Assembly: GCF_017639205.1 (NCBI RefSeq)
Contig: NZ_CP071139.1
Location: forward strand, 4,899,001 to 4,963,000
Direction: 5' to 3'
Length of the DNA stretch: 64,000 bases
From: Streptomyces nojiriensis
GTDB taxonomy: Bacteria > Actinomycetota > Actinomycetes > Streptomycetales > Streptomycetaceae
A program made the position numbers and the translations under genes. Under the pieces are notes generated by a model. The model saw only the letters and a list, made by a program, of their open reading frames with translations. It searched no databases and was not told the origin of the DNA. This document shows, in pieces, positions 24,818 to 33,633 of the stretch (positions within the stretch are counted from its first letter, which is position 1; every line of letters begins with the position of its first letter).

Positions 24818-25868
24818 CTACGTCGTCTGGGGGTCCTCCACGGCGAAGGCGGTCGCCCGGAAGGCGTTGCGGGCGCCGGTGAAGGGCTCGCGGTCGCGGT
24901 TGTAGCGGAGCTGTTGGTGAGGAGGGCGGCCCGGCGCCCCTGGGCGCGGCTGACCCACATGCCGGTGCCGGTGAAGCCGTAGTGGACCCAGATGTCCTGG
25001 GCGGGGCCGGTGCCGGGGGCGGGGTGCCAGAAGAGGCCGCGGGCGGGGCTGAGTTCGCCGGTGTGGATGCGGAGGGAGTCCTTGATCCAGGTCGGGCCGA
25101 AGGCGGCCCGGGTGGGGGCGAGCATGTGGCGGAGGAAGAGAGCCAGGTCGTCGAGGACGGAGAAGGTGCCGGCGATGCCGCATACGCCGCCGAGGAGGCG
25201 GGCGGACAAGTCATGGGCGGTGCCCTTGAGGTGGGTGCCGGTGGTCTCGTCGTACTCGGTGGGGGCGCAGCGATCGGCCTCGGCGCTGGGGAGGGGGCCG
25301 AAACTGGTGTGGGTCATGCCCAGTGGGTGCCAGATGCGGTCGGTGGCGAGCTGGTCCAGGGGATGGTCGAAGAGGTGTTCGGCGAGGTGGCCGAGGACGA
25401 GGGCGGCTCGGTCCGTGTACTCGACGGCTTCGCCCGGCCGGCGGTGAAGTGCTTCGTGGAGGACTCCGTCGCGGATGTCCTGGGGGTCGGTGCCGTAGAG
25501 GTTCTTGAAGTTGGGACGCAGGGGCAGCCCGGCGGTGTGGGTGAGCAGGTGATGGGCCGTGGCCTCGGCAAGGGGGTGGCTGGCGACCTCGTCCCAGAAG
25601 GTGCCCAGCGGGGCGTGGAGCTGGAGTTTTCCCTCTTCCACGAGGGTGCCGACGGTGATCCAGACGGCAAGGATCTTGGTGAGGCTGGCGACGTCGAAGA
25701 CGGTGTCCAGCCTCATGGGCTGGTCGGGCCGGTCGGGGTCGAGGAGGCCGACAGCTCCGCTGGCTGGATGCCATCGGCGTCCCCGACCGCCCACACCGCG
25801 CCGGGGTAGACCTCGTCGCGCACGCCGGCCTGCAGGAGGTCTTCGATCCGGTCGCCGGTGTGGGTCAT
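24818..25868 (-). pseudogene. Frameshifted serine hydrolase (class C beta-lactamase superfamily)
   Basis: The protein family is clear: the SxxK motif is ASLTK, the tyrosine motif is YTD, and HYGFTGTG is the H-x-G site. The frame is broken twice. Near 25765 the start segment (MTHTGDRIEDLLQ...) leaves the frame that holds ASLTK. Near 24915 the end (NRDREPFTGARNAFRATAFA) is in another frame. Repairing both would give about 345 residues. Either the gene is decaying or there are sequencing errors; the neighbouring glycosyltransferase is broken too, which favours decay. It lies about 90 nt downstream of that gene on the same strand. Confidence 0.7.
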
Positions 25869-25955
25869 GGTCTCCCGATCGTCGTGGGCCGCGGGTGGTC
25901 CACTGGCCAGGTTGGTGACGCGGCCGGGGCGGTGCCTGCTCCGCCACAGGCGGTG

Positions 25956-26856
25956 TCAGGCGAGCCGTCGGCCGAGGTCGGCGATGGCTGCGACGGTGGT
26001 GCTGAGCGGGACGCGGGCGGCGTTGGTGCGGCCGGATGCCCGGAGCATCTCCAGCAGGCCGGGGGTCGTGCGCAGGCGGTGGAGGTCGTGGGCGGCGGTG
26101 GTGGCGTTGGTGAAGTCGGTTGCCAGGCCGGTGCCGGAGAGGGCTTCGCTGAGTCCCGGGACGGGTTGGTAGAGGACGGGGAGTCCGCAGGCTTGGGCTT
26201 CGAGCGCGACGAGACCCATGGCTTCGAGGGTGGTGGACGGCACGGCCAGGACGTCGTGGTCGGCGCAGACCTTCCAGAGCTGTTGCCGGCGGAACCAGCC
26301 GAGGTAGCGGACGTGGACGGATGACCGGTGTGAGGTCGTGGAACCGGGCGCGCGGGGCGGCGATGCCCAGCTCGACTGAGGGGGTGGCCGAGATGGCTTG
26401 GAGGAGGGGTTCGAGGCCCTTCTCGGAGCTGAGGCGGCCTGCGAAGAGCACCCGCAGGTGGCTGGTGGGGCGTCGGGCGGATCGCGGTGGTGGGCTGGTC
26501 AGGAGGTGGTCGGGGATGCCCCAGGGGATCTTCTCGATCTTGCGCCTGTCGGTCTTGGGGGTGAGCTTGAGGAGGCGGGCGGCCATGGCGCCGGTGGGGA
26601 CGACGATCGCGTCGGCGGCGGTGGCGGCCTCGCGCAGGACGCGCAGCTGCGTGCTGTGGTTCTCGGCGTAGAGGAGGCCGGTGCCGTGGACGAACGCGAT
26701 CCGCGGGTGGGCGGGGGCGGCGCCGAAGGCCAGGTGGTGCAGGTGCAGGACGCCGATCTGACGCGGGTCGATGGCGGACGTCATGGCGTGGCGCAGGTTC
26801 GTAACGTATCGGTTGAAGGCGGGGGCCGACGCCAGGGTGCGCGCTGCCCGCGTCAC
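25956..26856 (-). pseudogene. Frameshifted GT4-type glycosyltransferase
   Basis: The upstream part (from 26856) reads as a GT4 family N-terminal domain and linker: LHLHHLAFG, IAFVHGTGLLYAE and the motif LFAGRLSSEKGLEPLL. Near 26320 the frame shifts by one base, after which the C-terminal domain continues in another frame: VHVRYLGWFRRQQLW, then VPSTTLEAMGLVALEAQACGLPVLY, the E-x7-E nucleotide-sugar motif. The N-terminal ~60 residues expected for the family also seem lost. It is probably a dead gene next to a dead serine hydrolase; an error at 26320 is the alternative. Confidence 0.7.
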
Positions 26857-27029
26857 GGGAGCGGTGAAGAGGCAGGCGAAGGGCGCCTGACGATCGGTGG
26901 GTGAGGGGAGGGAGGCGTCCCGCCTTCCTCCCCCACCGGCTCTCTGGGTGCCGTTGGACCCGAACAGAAGCGGCGGCGCTCGTCGATGGCCCGTCTACGG
27001 CCGTGCCGTGTCGAGAGGAAACCTGGCGC

Positions 27030-27590
27030 TCAGGCACGCCTCCATGCGTCGAGGAAGGCTTTCCGCTCAGCCGGATCAGCTGCTTTGTGTTCCGCGTGCA
27101 GGACCCGCCAGGCGGTGAGTTCGAGATCGCGGAGCCACAGCTCGCCGATGACCTGCGTCTTGAGGTCGGGGAGGTGGTCGGATTCGGCGAGCGCCTGGCC
27201 GATTACCTCTCCGGCTGCGACGCGCTGGGGCGGGGTCATCTCGTCGACAGCCGAGAGGATCTGACCGGCCAGACCTGTGCCTTCTCCGGCCAGCGAACTC
27301 AGCACGAACGTCTTGATGTTGGCGGGCAGCAGGTAGAGGGAGCCTGAGGTCCTCCACAGGTCCGACCAGAAGCGTTCTCCGGCTTCGGTGGGAGCGGGGA
27401 GCGCGGCCAGCAGTCCGAGGAGGTGCGCGGTGGCCGCGTACCCATCGGAGTGGGCGGATGCGACGACGGCGATGTCGGCGACGCGCTCCACGTCGATTCG
27501 GCCCGCTTCGAGGCGTGGGTCCAGTCCCAGTCGCTGTTCCAGCTGGTGGGAAAGGGGGGCGGATGCGTGGGAGCGAAACTCGGGAAGCAT
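27030..27590 (-). CDS. Hypothetical protein
   Basis: The protein has 186 residues, is mainly helical and soluble, and has no family I recognise. ATG 27590 is preferred because AAGGA lies upstream; the open frame runs on to 27650. Segments such as DVERVADIAVVASAHSDGYAA and LYLLPANIKTFVLSSLAGEG look like a globular fold. G/C-rich third positions support coding. Confidence 0.55.
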   Translation of the reverse strand: MLPEFRSHASAPLSHQLEQRLGLDPRLEAGRIDVERVADIAVVASAHSDGYAATAHLLGLLAALPAPTEAGERFWSDLWRTSGSLYLLPANIKTFVLSSLAGEGTGLAGQILSAVDEMTPPQRVAAGEVIGQALAESDHLPDLKTQVIGELWLRDLELTAWRVLHAEHKAADPAERKAFLDAWRRA

Positions 27591-27854
27591 CGGCGGTCCT
27601 TGAACGTAGGAGAGCGGAGAGGCCCGTTCGGAAGCCCTGATCGTTCCCATGGCCCGCCGACTTACACGACTTCCACGGCCCCAGTTGGCGGCACGCTTCC
27701 AGGACCGGAATTATGGGCGGCTGGACGGACCAGGTCCGGCGGTGCCGGCCCGGTGGTCCGAGGCAGGCCTCGGGTAGTGCTCCTGCGGGCAGGCTCCTGA
27801 CATGAGCACGTGGTTGCCAGTGACGCCCAGCAGTCCGAGGCAGGAAGGGAAGCA

Positions 27855-28640
27855 GTGTCCCGCGACGACGTCGAAACCGGCGGTGTGTCTTCCGCACCGA
27901 CGGTCGGAGGCTGCGAGGCAAGTGGTCCTCCCTCCGGATCGCACCGTGACAAGGCCGCCGAGGACTCCCACCCGGTTGCCGACCTGGTCGAGCGAGCGGC
28001 CGATCTGGTGGAGCCGATCAAGCCGAAGCTACGAGGCTGGCTTCACGCCGGAATGGTCCCCGCATCGCTGGCCGCGGGCATCGTCCTCATCTGCCTGGCT
28101 GGGACGCCGCACGCCACCCTGGCCTGCACCGTGTACTCCGTCACCGCCTGGATGCTGTTCGGGACGAGCGCCGTCTACCACCTGGGGACGTGGGGACCAC
28201 TCGGTGAGGCCGTTCTGCGTCGCCTCGACCACGCCAACATCTTCCTGATCATCGCCGGCACCTGTACCCCGCTTGCCGTGCTCCTTCTCGCCCCTGACCA
28301 GCGGTCCGTCCTGCTGTGGATCGTGTGGACGGGCGCTCTGGCCGGCATCGCCTTCCGTGTCCTGTGGGTCGGAGCTCCCCGCTGGCTGTACACCCCCTGC
28401 TACCTGGCCCTGGGCTGGGCACCGGTGCGTTACCTGCCCGACTTCCTGGACAGTGGTGGGACGCCCGTACTCGCCTTGATCGTGACCGGCGGGCTTCTCT
28501 ACAGTGCGGGCGCGGTTGTCTACGCCCTTCAGCGCCCCGACCCCTCGCCCCGCTGGTTCGGCTTCCACGAGGTCTTCCACGCCCTGACCGTGGCAGCCTT
28601 CACCGCGCACTACATCGCCATCTCCTTCACCGTCTACTGA
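27855..28640 (+). CDS. Hemolysin III / PAQR-family membrane protein
   Basis: The protein has 261 residues. A charged N-terminal stretch of about 60 residues precedes seven membrane segments with family motifs: GTSAVYHLG (the S-x3-H motif), LDHANIFLIIAGTCTP, and FHEVFHALTVAAFTAHY near the C-terminus. The conserved Ser, Asp and His residues form a metal site in PAQR proteins and their alkaline-ceramidase-like relatives. The name hemolysin III is historical; function in Streptomyces is unknown. GTG 27855 has GGAAGGGA upstream and is preferred to the longer frame from 27810. Confidence 0.88.
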   Translation: MSRDDVETGGVSSAPTVGGCEASGPPSGSHRDKAAEDSHPVADLVERAADLVEPIKPKLRGWLHAGMVPASLAAGIVLICLAGTPHATLACTVYSVTAWMLFGTSAVYHLGTWGPLGEAVLRRLDHANIFLIIAGTCTPLAVLLLAPDQRSVLLWIVWTGALAGIAFRVLWVGAPRWLYTPCYLALGWAPVRYLPDFLDSGGTPVLALIVTGGLLYSAGAVVYALQRPDPSPRWFGFHEVFHALTVAAFTAHYIAISFTVY

Positions 28641-28706
28641 GCACGGCAATGTTCTGCCCGGGGCTGCTGTCGCCCTGGGGCGGGCGAGTTGCCGGCTGGC
28701 TTCGGG

Positions 28707-29066
28707 TCAGGGTGCGAGGGGGCGGCGGAGGGAGAGGTAGTAGTTGCCGACGGCGGACAGGTAGCGGTGGTCAGCCGTTTCGCTGTCGGTGGTGAACTGG
28801 GGAGCGGCTTTGATCTCTTCCCGGGTCCCTGTCACCCTTACCGTCCGTGTTTCGGTGTCGATGCCGGCGACGGCGCCGGCCGGGATCAGAATGCTCTTGC
28901 CGAACACCCACACGCCGGTGTCGACGACCAGGTGTTGCATGCCGGGCTGGTCCTGCTGGCGGTCCACGTGCCCGATGGTTCCGTCAGCCGCCTCAACCGT
29001 GAACCCCACCAGTGACTGCCGGGACGTGTAGCCGCTGTCCTGCGCGTACATCCACACACCGCTCAC
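28707..29066 (-). CDS. PRC-barrel domain protein
   Basis: The protein has 119 residues. Residues 18-80 (LVGFTVEAADGTIGHVD...HLVVDTGVWVFGKSILIPAGAVAGID) fit a PRC-barrel, the small beta-barrel found in photosynthetic reaction-centre H subunits and RimM. The C-terminal EEIKAAPQFT resembles the tail of single-domain stress-type PRC-barrel proteins in Streptomyces. GTG 29066 follows GAGGAG. The function is unknown; many members are associated with stress loci, as here. Confidence 0.8.
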   Translation of the reverse strand: MSGVWMYAQDSGYTSRQSLVGFTVEAADGTIGHVDRQQDQPGMQHLVVDTGVWVFGKSILIPAGAVAGIDTETRTVRVTGTREEIKAAPQFTTDSETADHRYLSAVGNYYLSLRRPLAP

Positions 29067-29507
29067 AACCCCGTCTCCTCACTCTCGGCTCGAAGGCGGC
29101 GGCCACAGCCACACCGCCGGCTTGAATCGTCCATCCCCATGCCCCGGTGCTTGCCTCGTAACCGGGTCCTCAGAGGATTCCGGGCGCGCGTGCTATGCCG
29201 GTGACCGGGCAGCGTCCCCGAGTAGGGCCGATGCCTGCTGTTCGGGTGAACCAGTCAGGCAGCGCGGCCTGCGCGGGCAGCAGCAGCCACCTGGCGTGCG
29301 GGTCCTCGGGCAGGGTTGAGCACGGTCGGCCCCGCGGGTTTCCCGGATCTGTGCCGGCCGTGGTCACAGGCTGCGACCCCAGATGGATGGCTTCGCGACG
29401 AGGCAGTGGGGGCCGACCGTAAGGCCTCGGGCGCTCGGAAAGAGCGTCAGGGAGCAGTTCTCGTGGAGGGGCCGGTCCCACGGTGTCGGAGGAGGAGAGG
29501 AGCGGTC
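29067..29507. other. Intergenic region with no gene recognised
   Basis: It holds the divergent promoters of the PRC-barrel gene (minus) and the SpoIIE phosphatase gene (plus). A run of GGAGGAGGAGAGGAG at its right end is the phosphatase RBS. No convincing frame, repeat or RNA was found in the rest. Confidence 0.5.
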
Positions 29508-30785
29508 ATGCCCCCAACCGAGGAGCGAGATCCAGGCGCCCATCAGGGACGCGCCGGCGGAGAGCAGCTGGTGGAGGTGGACCTTGCGGGCGTGCTCGCG
29601 GCAGCGGAATCCGCCTCCCCTGTGGAGTCCCTGGACGTTGTCGCGCGGCTGCTCCGGGACCGCCTGCAGGCTGCCTCGGTCTCGTTCCTGATCGTCGACT
29701 TCACCGGTTCGTCAGTGGTGCGGCTCGGGGCAGCCGACAGCGTCGAGTCTGACGAGCCCCCTGAGCGCGTCGCTCTGCCCGGCACCCTCTACGCGGACGC
29801 GTTGCGCACACAGCGGCCGGCCCTCCAGCGAGAGGGCAACAGCCGGGTCAGGGTCGTGGCGCCCGTCACCAACCGCGGCGACGCCATCGGCCTGCTCGAA
29901 CTCTTCCTGCCGGATCACCCCGACGACTTCGCGATGAGGCAGATCGGCGCGACCGCTCACGCCCTGGCCTACATCGTGATCGCCAATCGGTCCTTCACCG
30001 ACGTCTACCAATGGGGTCGCCGTACACGGCCCCTGAACCTGGCCGCCGAGATCCAGCACCGACTCCTGCCCACCTCACTGGCGTGTGAGGCAGCCCAGTT
30101 CACGGTCGCCGGAGCGCTGGAACCGGCCACGCACGTCGGCGGTGACACCTTCGACTACGTCGTCGACCGCGACACCATGCAACTCTCCGTCACCGATGCC
30201 ATGGGCCACGACGTGGAAGCCGCGCTACTCGCCACCCTCGCAGTGGGCGCCCTTCGCAGGGCCAGGCGTGCCGGCGCCGAGCTCGAAGTACAGGCCTTGG
30301 AGGCCAACCGGGCCGTCATCGACAACGGCAGGCGGGGCTTCGTCACTGGGCAGCTGCTGCGCATCAGCCTGCTCGACGGGACCACTCAGTTCGTCAACGC
30401 CGGGCATCCCTGGCCCCTGCGCCTCAGGCGGGAAAGGGTCGAGCAGATGGTTCCCGAGGTCGATCTCCCCTTCGGTATCCAGCCGCGTACCGACTATCGG
30501 GTGCAGCGGCTGGACCTGCAGCCGGGTGACCGCCTTGTGATGCTCACCGACGGCATGCTCGAGCGCCGCGCTGTGGAGGTCGATCTGCCCTCCCTGGTTG
30601 CGCGCACGGGCGATCTCCACCCCCGCGAGGCCTCCCGCGCTCTGGTCGCCGAGATTCTGCGCGCGCATGGCGGCCGTCTCGAGGACGACGCGACGGTCAT
30701 GTGCCTGGACTGGCACGGTACCCACCAGGTCACACGCAGCGCTGACGCCGGGGCGGACCTGGCGGAGGCATCCGCACCCGAATAG
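29508..30785 (+). CDS. PP2C/SpoIIE-type serine phosphatase with GAF-like sensor
   Basis: The protein has 425 residues. The N-terminal half (about 20-180) is GAF-like. The C-terminal half (about 195-405) is a SpoIIE/RsbU PP2C phosphatase: LNLAAEIQHRLLPT, the metal motif HVGGDTFDYV, AMGHDVEAAL, FVNAGHPWP and LMLTDGMLER-type residues ending in EDDATVMCLDW. Such enzymes dephosphorylate STAS anti-anti-sigma factors and so release stress sigma factors. A STAS protein is encoded at 35458, in the same stress neighbourhood, and is a possible substrate. ATG 29508 follows a very strong RBS. Confidence 0.9.
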   Translation: MPPTEERDPGAHQGRAGGEQLVEVDLAGVLAAAESASPVESLDVVARLLRDRLQAASVSFLIVDFTGSSVVRLGAADSVESDEPPERVALPGTLYADALRTQRPALQREGNSRVRVVAPVTNRGDAIGLLELFLPDHPDDFAMRQIGATAHALAYIVIANRSFTDVYQWGRRTRPLNLAAEIQHRLLPTSLACEAAQFTVAGALEPATHVGGDTFDYVVDRDTMQLSVTDAMGHDVEAALLATLAVGALRRARRAGAELEVQALEANRAVIDNGRRGFVTGQLLRISLLDGTTQFVNAGHPWPLRLRRERVEQMVPEVDLPFGIQPRTDYRVQRLDLQPGDRLVMLTDGMLERRAVEVDLPSLVARTGDLHPREASRALVAEILRAHGGRLEDDATVMCLDWHGTHQVTRSADAGADLAEASAPE

Positions 30786-30833
30786 CACTCCTTCGACGAC
30801 CGAGGCCCGCCGATCCCGACGGGCACACTCGGG

Positions 30834-31172
30834 TCAGGCCGAGGACGGCGGCGCGGATGATTCGGCGGCGCGGCGGTACTCGGCGTTGATGCGCTGGGCT
30901 TCCTCGAGCTGGTCTTCGAGGATGATGATGCGGCAGGCGGCCTCGATGGGGGTGCCCTGGTCGACGAGTTCCCGGGCGCGGGCGGCAATGCGCAGCTGGT
31001 AGCGGGAGTAGCGGCGGTGGCCGCCCTCGGAGCGGAGCGGGGTGATCAGGCGGGCTTCGCCGATGGCGCGGAGGAAGCCCTGGGTGGTGCCGAGCATCTC
31101 GGCGGCCCGGCCCATCGTGTAGGCGGGGTAGTCGTCATCGTCGAGACGGCCGAACGAGTCGTCTGCTGTCAT
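30834..31172 (-). CDS. BldC/MerR-like small DNA-binding protein
   Basis: The protein has 112 residues. An N-terminal MerR-type winged helix (YTMGRAAEMLGTTQGFLRAIGEARLITPLRSEGGHRRYSRYQLRIA) is followed by a helix-rich segment that could dimerise (IILEDQLEEAQRINAEYRR). The missing effector domain and small size recall BldC-like regulators. ATG 31172 follows AGAGAGG. A decayed copy of the same gene is at 36820-36945, and both are flanked on the upstream side by a palindrome and a duplicated ACTGC-rich module. Confidence 0.88.
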   Translation of the reverse strand: MTADDSFGRLDDDDYPAYTMGRAAEMLGTTQGFLRAIGEARLITPLRSEGGHRRYSRYQLRIAARARELVDQGTPIEAACRIIILEDQLEEAQRINAEYRRAAESSAPPSSA

Positions 31173-31198
31173 TGAACCTCTCTTGTGGAACGCGTGGA

Positions 31199-31230
31199 GG
31201 GGCCCTGGTGCCGTACGGCACCAGGGCCCC
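31199..31230. terminator. Perfect palindrome beside MerR-like gene, copy A
   Basis: A perfect palindrome with 15-bp arms (GGGGCCCTGGTGCCG and its complement) closes on TA. On the minus strand it lies between the ACTGC-rich module and the MerR-like gene, so it would terminate a transcript coming from the module. A diverged counterpart, with different loop bases, sits in the same place in copy B (36967-36997). Confidence 0.7.
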
Positions 31231-31910
31231 GAAGGAACTACTACACCATCTGTCGGCCCTGATACTGCGCCGACCCTGTGTTTCCGCCGACCCGACCGAG
31301 ATGCTGCCGGGAGTGCGGGGATCGCGGTTGCTTGACCGGAGACCACCTCACTATCGATGTCCTGCGGTACCCGGGCTCAAGGCTTCCGCCCGGGCGATCC
31401 TGATGGTGCTCGGCTCCTCCGTTCTTCCCTCGGTGATCAACTGCTTACTGCTGGTACTGCTCTACTGCGTATTGCTGGTGGCCTGTGTCAGCGCCACTCT
31501 TCGGCAGCCAGCCCCGTTGCCCATCTTGCGTCTGCTCTGGCTTGGAACCCCACTGCCGAACTTCCCGGTGCGCGCGTCCGCAGCCGACGCCTTCACCGAG
31601 GTGCTACTCGCTTACTTCACTGCTGGGTACTTCGAACTGCACTTACAGGTACTGCCACTGCGTTAACTGCTGGCACTGCTCACGGCGGCCCCTGATGACT
31701 GCGGGCCACCCGGTCCGGTCGTCAGTCCCGTCGCCGTCCTGCAACAACCCTGGCTTCGGAACTCCACCACCGCACCGTCCTGCGCACTGCAACTGCGGGT
31801 ACTGCTGCCCGGCAGTTCGTCTCTGCCAGGCCCTGCTGTCTCTCTGAGCTACGAGAGAAACCATAACCACGCCACAGCCCAATGTCTACTCCGGCCGTCG
31901 TAGATTTTCG
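31231..31910. repeat. Duplicated ACTGC-rich module, copy A
   Basis: About 680 bp that recur with high identity at 36998-37717. Three clusters of the pentamer ACTGC stand out (31438-31472, 31618-31680, 31785-31807), about 16 copies by hand count where fewer than one would be expected per strand. The G/C content and codon-position bias are lower than in neighbouring genes. A 120-codon frame (31485-31847, plus) is open and very Cys-rich, and a 79-codon frame (31643-31882, minus) is open in both copies, but neither has an RBS or normal codon bias. It could be a structured RNA, a decayed gene, or a mobile unit. Function unknown. Confidence 0.75.
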
Positions 31911-32090
31911 TGTGGCGGGTGAGGAGGTAATCGACCTCGAACGCACGGTCGCTCCTGTCGATGCGCAGCACAAGGAGCAGCTGGGGGCGGTCAACGGTGT
32001 GTGCCTCATCGAGGGCCAGAGCAACGGTCGAGAGCGTCGCGGCACACCGGAAACGGTGTCCTGGAGGATGGAAGAATCGTTTTGACGAAC

Positions 32091-32456
32091 GTGACGGACG
32101 ATCATTGGACGGACTCCAGCCGCGGCGCACAGGCCGGCAGCGGCAAGCGCAGAGCGGTTGGCCGTCTTCCGGAACAAGCGCGCCGAAGGCCTTCCCGTAG
32201 CCCGGCACACGCCCGTGACCGGATTCCCGGAGAAGCGACGGACCAGGGCACACCCCTGTACACGCAGCTTGCCGAGGGATGGGCGGCCCGCGGCGCCGCC
32301 GTTCCCGGCCTCCCCGACCCGCTGTGGCAGCGTCTGGCCTCTTCCGAACACCTCAGGCGCGAGACGGAAAGCACCTTGCGCCAGCTCCACCTGGCGGGGG
32401 AGGCCCGCCCCGTGGATGGCTCAGCCGAGTCGGTTCAACCGGAGGCACTCCCGTGA
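32091..32456 (+). CDS. Hypothetical protein
   Basis: The protein has about 121 residues (GTG 32091, or TTG 32082 after GGAGGATGGAAG). The N-terminal half is Arg-rich and disordered. The C-terminal half (GTPLYTQLAEGWAARGAAVPGLPDPLWQRL, EHLRRETESTLRQLHLAG) is globular and helical. No family is recognised. Its stop overlaps the next start as GTGA, so the two genes are coupled. Confidence 0.5.
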   Translation: MTDDHWTDSSRGAQAGSGKRRAVGRLPEQARRRPSRSPAHARDRIPGEATDQGTPLYTQLAEGWAARGAAVPGLPDPLWQRLASSEHLRRETESTLRQLHLAGEARPVDGSAESVQPEALP

Positions 32457-32668
32457 ACCACGCTGCACTGGTGTGCCGGGGCTGCTTCGGCAACCTCTAC
32501 GCCGTCTCCAGCGACTGCGCCCCCGCCGCACCCTTGCCCACCTGGGAAGTCGACCACGACCACACCCCGGCCAACTGTCCCCTGCGCCCTCTCCTGCCGC
32601 TGGAAGGTGCGGCCGCTCACGTCCACGAGCTCCCCGACGCAGGCCACGTCCTGACCGAGCCGGCCTGA
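32453..32668 (+). CDS. Small hypothetical protein with N-terminal Cys motif
   Basis: The protein has 71 residues and starts at GTG 32453, overlapping the upstream stop. It contains C-R-G-C near the start (VCRGCFGNL), a later Cys (SSDCAPA) and HDHTPANC, which together could bind a metal. No family is recognised. The overlap with the previous gene and third-position G/C support a real gene. Confidence 0.5.
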   Translation: MNHAALVCRGCFGNLYAVSSDCAPAAPLPTWEVDHDHTPANCPLRPLLPLEGAAAHVHELPDAGHVLTEPA

Positions 32669-32883
32669 CACGATCCCGGCTCGTCACCACCTCGCTCCGG
32701 CTCGCTGGCACGGTCCCTTCCATGAGGCGCCGCGCGGACCGCTGCGGCATCGAGGCCGGCTGGCCCATGGCCGAATGCTTCGCCCCGAGCGTCACCCCAT
32801 TGCCGACCCGTCTGTTTGGGAGGGATCCCACCGGTCATACGGGGTTCTGTAAGACCTTTCCATCGAACAGGGAGTGATCAGCT

Positions 32884-33057
32884 GTGTCTGGTGAGCAGAA
32901 GGCCGAGGCGAAGGGCGAGCAGGCCAAGGGCAAGCTCAAGGAGACCGCTGGCCGTCTGACGGGCAATGAGCGGATGACCGCCGAGGGCCGCGCGGAGCAG
33001 GCCAAGGGCGATGCCCGCGAGGCCAAGGAAAAGATCAAGGACATCTTCAAGCACTGA
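32884..33057 (+). CDS. CsbD-family stress protein
   Basis: The protein has 57 residues, highly charged, rich in Lys, Glu, Ala and Gly, and predicted helical and soluble. The repeats GEQAKGKLKETAGRLTGNE and RAEQAKGDAREAKEKIKD are the CsbD/YjbJ pattern. Family members are strongly induced by general stress (CsbD is sigma-B dependent in Bacillus); the molecular role is unknown. GTG 32884 follows GGGAG at a suitable distance. A strong terminator follows 12 nt after the stop. Confidence 0.9.
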   Translation: MSGEQKAEAKGEQAKGKLKETAGRLTGNERMTAEGRAEQAKGDAREAKEKIKDIFKH

Positions 33058-33069
33058 CCCCTCGTGTGC

Positions 33070-33105
33070 ACGGGGCCGGGACCGCAGGAGCGGTCCCGGC
33101 CCCGT
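33070..33105 (+). terminator. Terminator after csbD-like gene
   Basis: A perfect 15-bp stem with arms 33070-33084 and 33091-33105 and a six-base loop. It can serve the CsbD-like gene and, on the other strand, the convergent DUF2267 operon. Confidence 0.88.
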
Positions 33106-33132
33106 TGCATGTCCGCGCGCAGCTGGCTCCGG

Positions 33133-33579
33133 TCAGGCGGCGGCGCGCTGAGGCTGGCGCAGTTGCGCCTGTCCGAAGAGGAGTGCGTAGTCGTCGGGGA
33201 GTCGCTGGAGGACGCGGGCAAGGAGGTCGGGTCCGGCGAGCGCGGTGACGGTGGCGAGTACGGCGCCGGTGTCCCAGCGGGCGATGGCCGGGCTCACGCC
33301 GGTTCGTGCGGCCAGGTCCTTGACGAAGCCCCAGCCGGTGAGCTGCTCGGTATCGGGGATCTGGGCGGTCAGGGTGAGGGCGGCTTCGACGGGCAGGCAC
33401 TGGGCGAGGTCGACGCGCTCGTCACCGGTGACCTGCCGGCCGAGCGCGGCAAGCACGGTGCGGACGGCTTCTTCCGCGCGTTCGCGGGTGGGGTAGGCGC
33501 CCTCGTAGCGGACGCGTTCCAGCATCTGGTCGAACGTCATGGCGGGGGTGGGCCGGTCCGGTCGAGGCTGGTCGTACAT
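33133..33579 (-). CDS. DUF2267-family protein (first of two)
   Basis: The protein has 148 residues. The repeated DUF2267 blocks are seen: FDQMLERVRYEGAYPTRERAEEAVRTVLAALGRQVTGDERVDLAQCLP, then a second helical block ending LQRLPDDYALLFG. The family is helical and unannotated in function; in Streptomyces it often sits beside Hsp20 and CsbD genes. It lies 54 nt downstream of a second DUF2267 gene on the same strand, so the two are probably co-transcribed. Confidence 0.85.
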   Translation of the reverse strand: MYDQPRPDRPTPAMTFDQMLERVRYEGAYPTRERAEEAVRTVLAALGRQVTGDERVDLAQCLPVEAALTLTAQIPDTEQLTGWGFVKDLAARTGVSPAIARWDTGAVLATVTALAGPDLLARVLQRLPDDYALLFGQAQLRQPQRAAA

Positions 33580-33633
33580 GGTGCTGCGGTTGCCTTTCTC
33601 TTCGAAGGTTCGAGTTCCGGCCGTCGGCGCCGG

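Noticed and set aside
31485..31847. 120-residue Cys-rich frame in ACTGC module copy A as a real metal-binding protein
   Set aside because: The frame is interrupted in copy B, has no RBS, and third-position G/C is low. The Cys codons arise because TACTGC is the repeated motif.
31643..31882. 79-residue minus frame conserved in both module copies as a gene
   Set aside because: Conservation only reflects near-identical DNA; no RBS and abnormal codon use.
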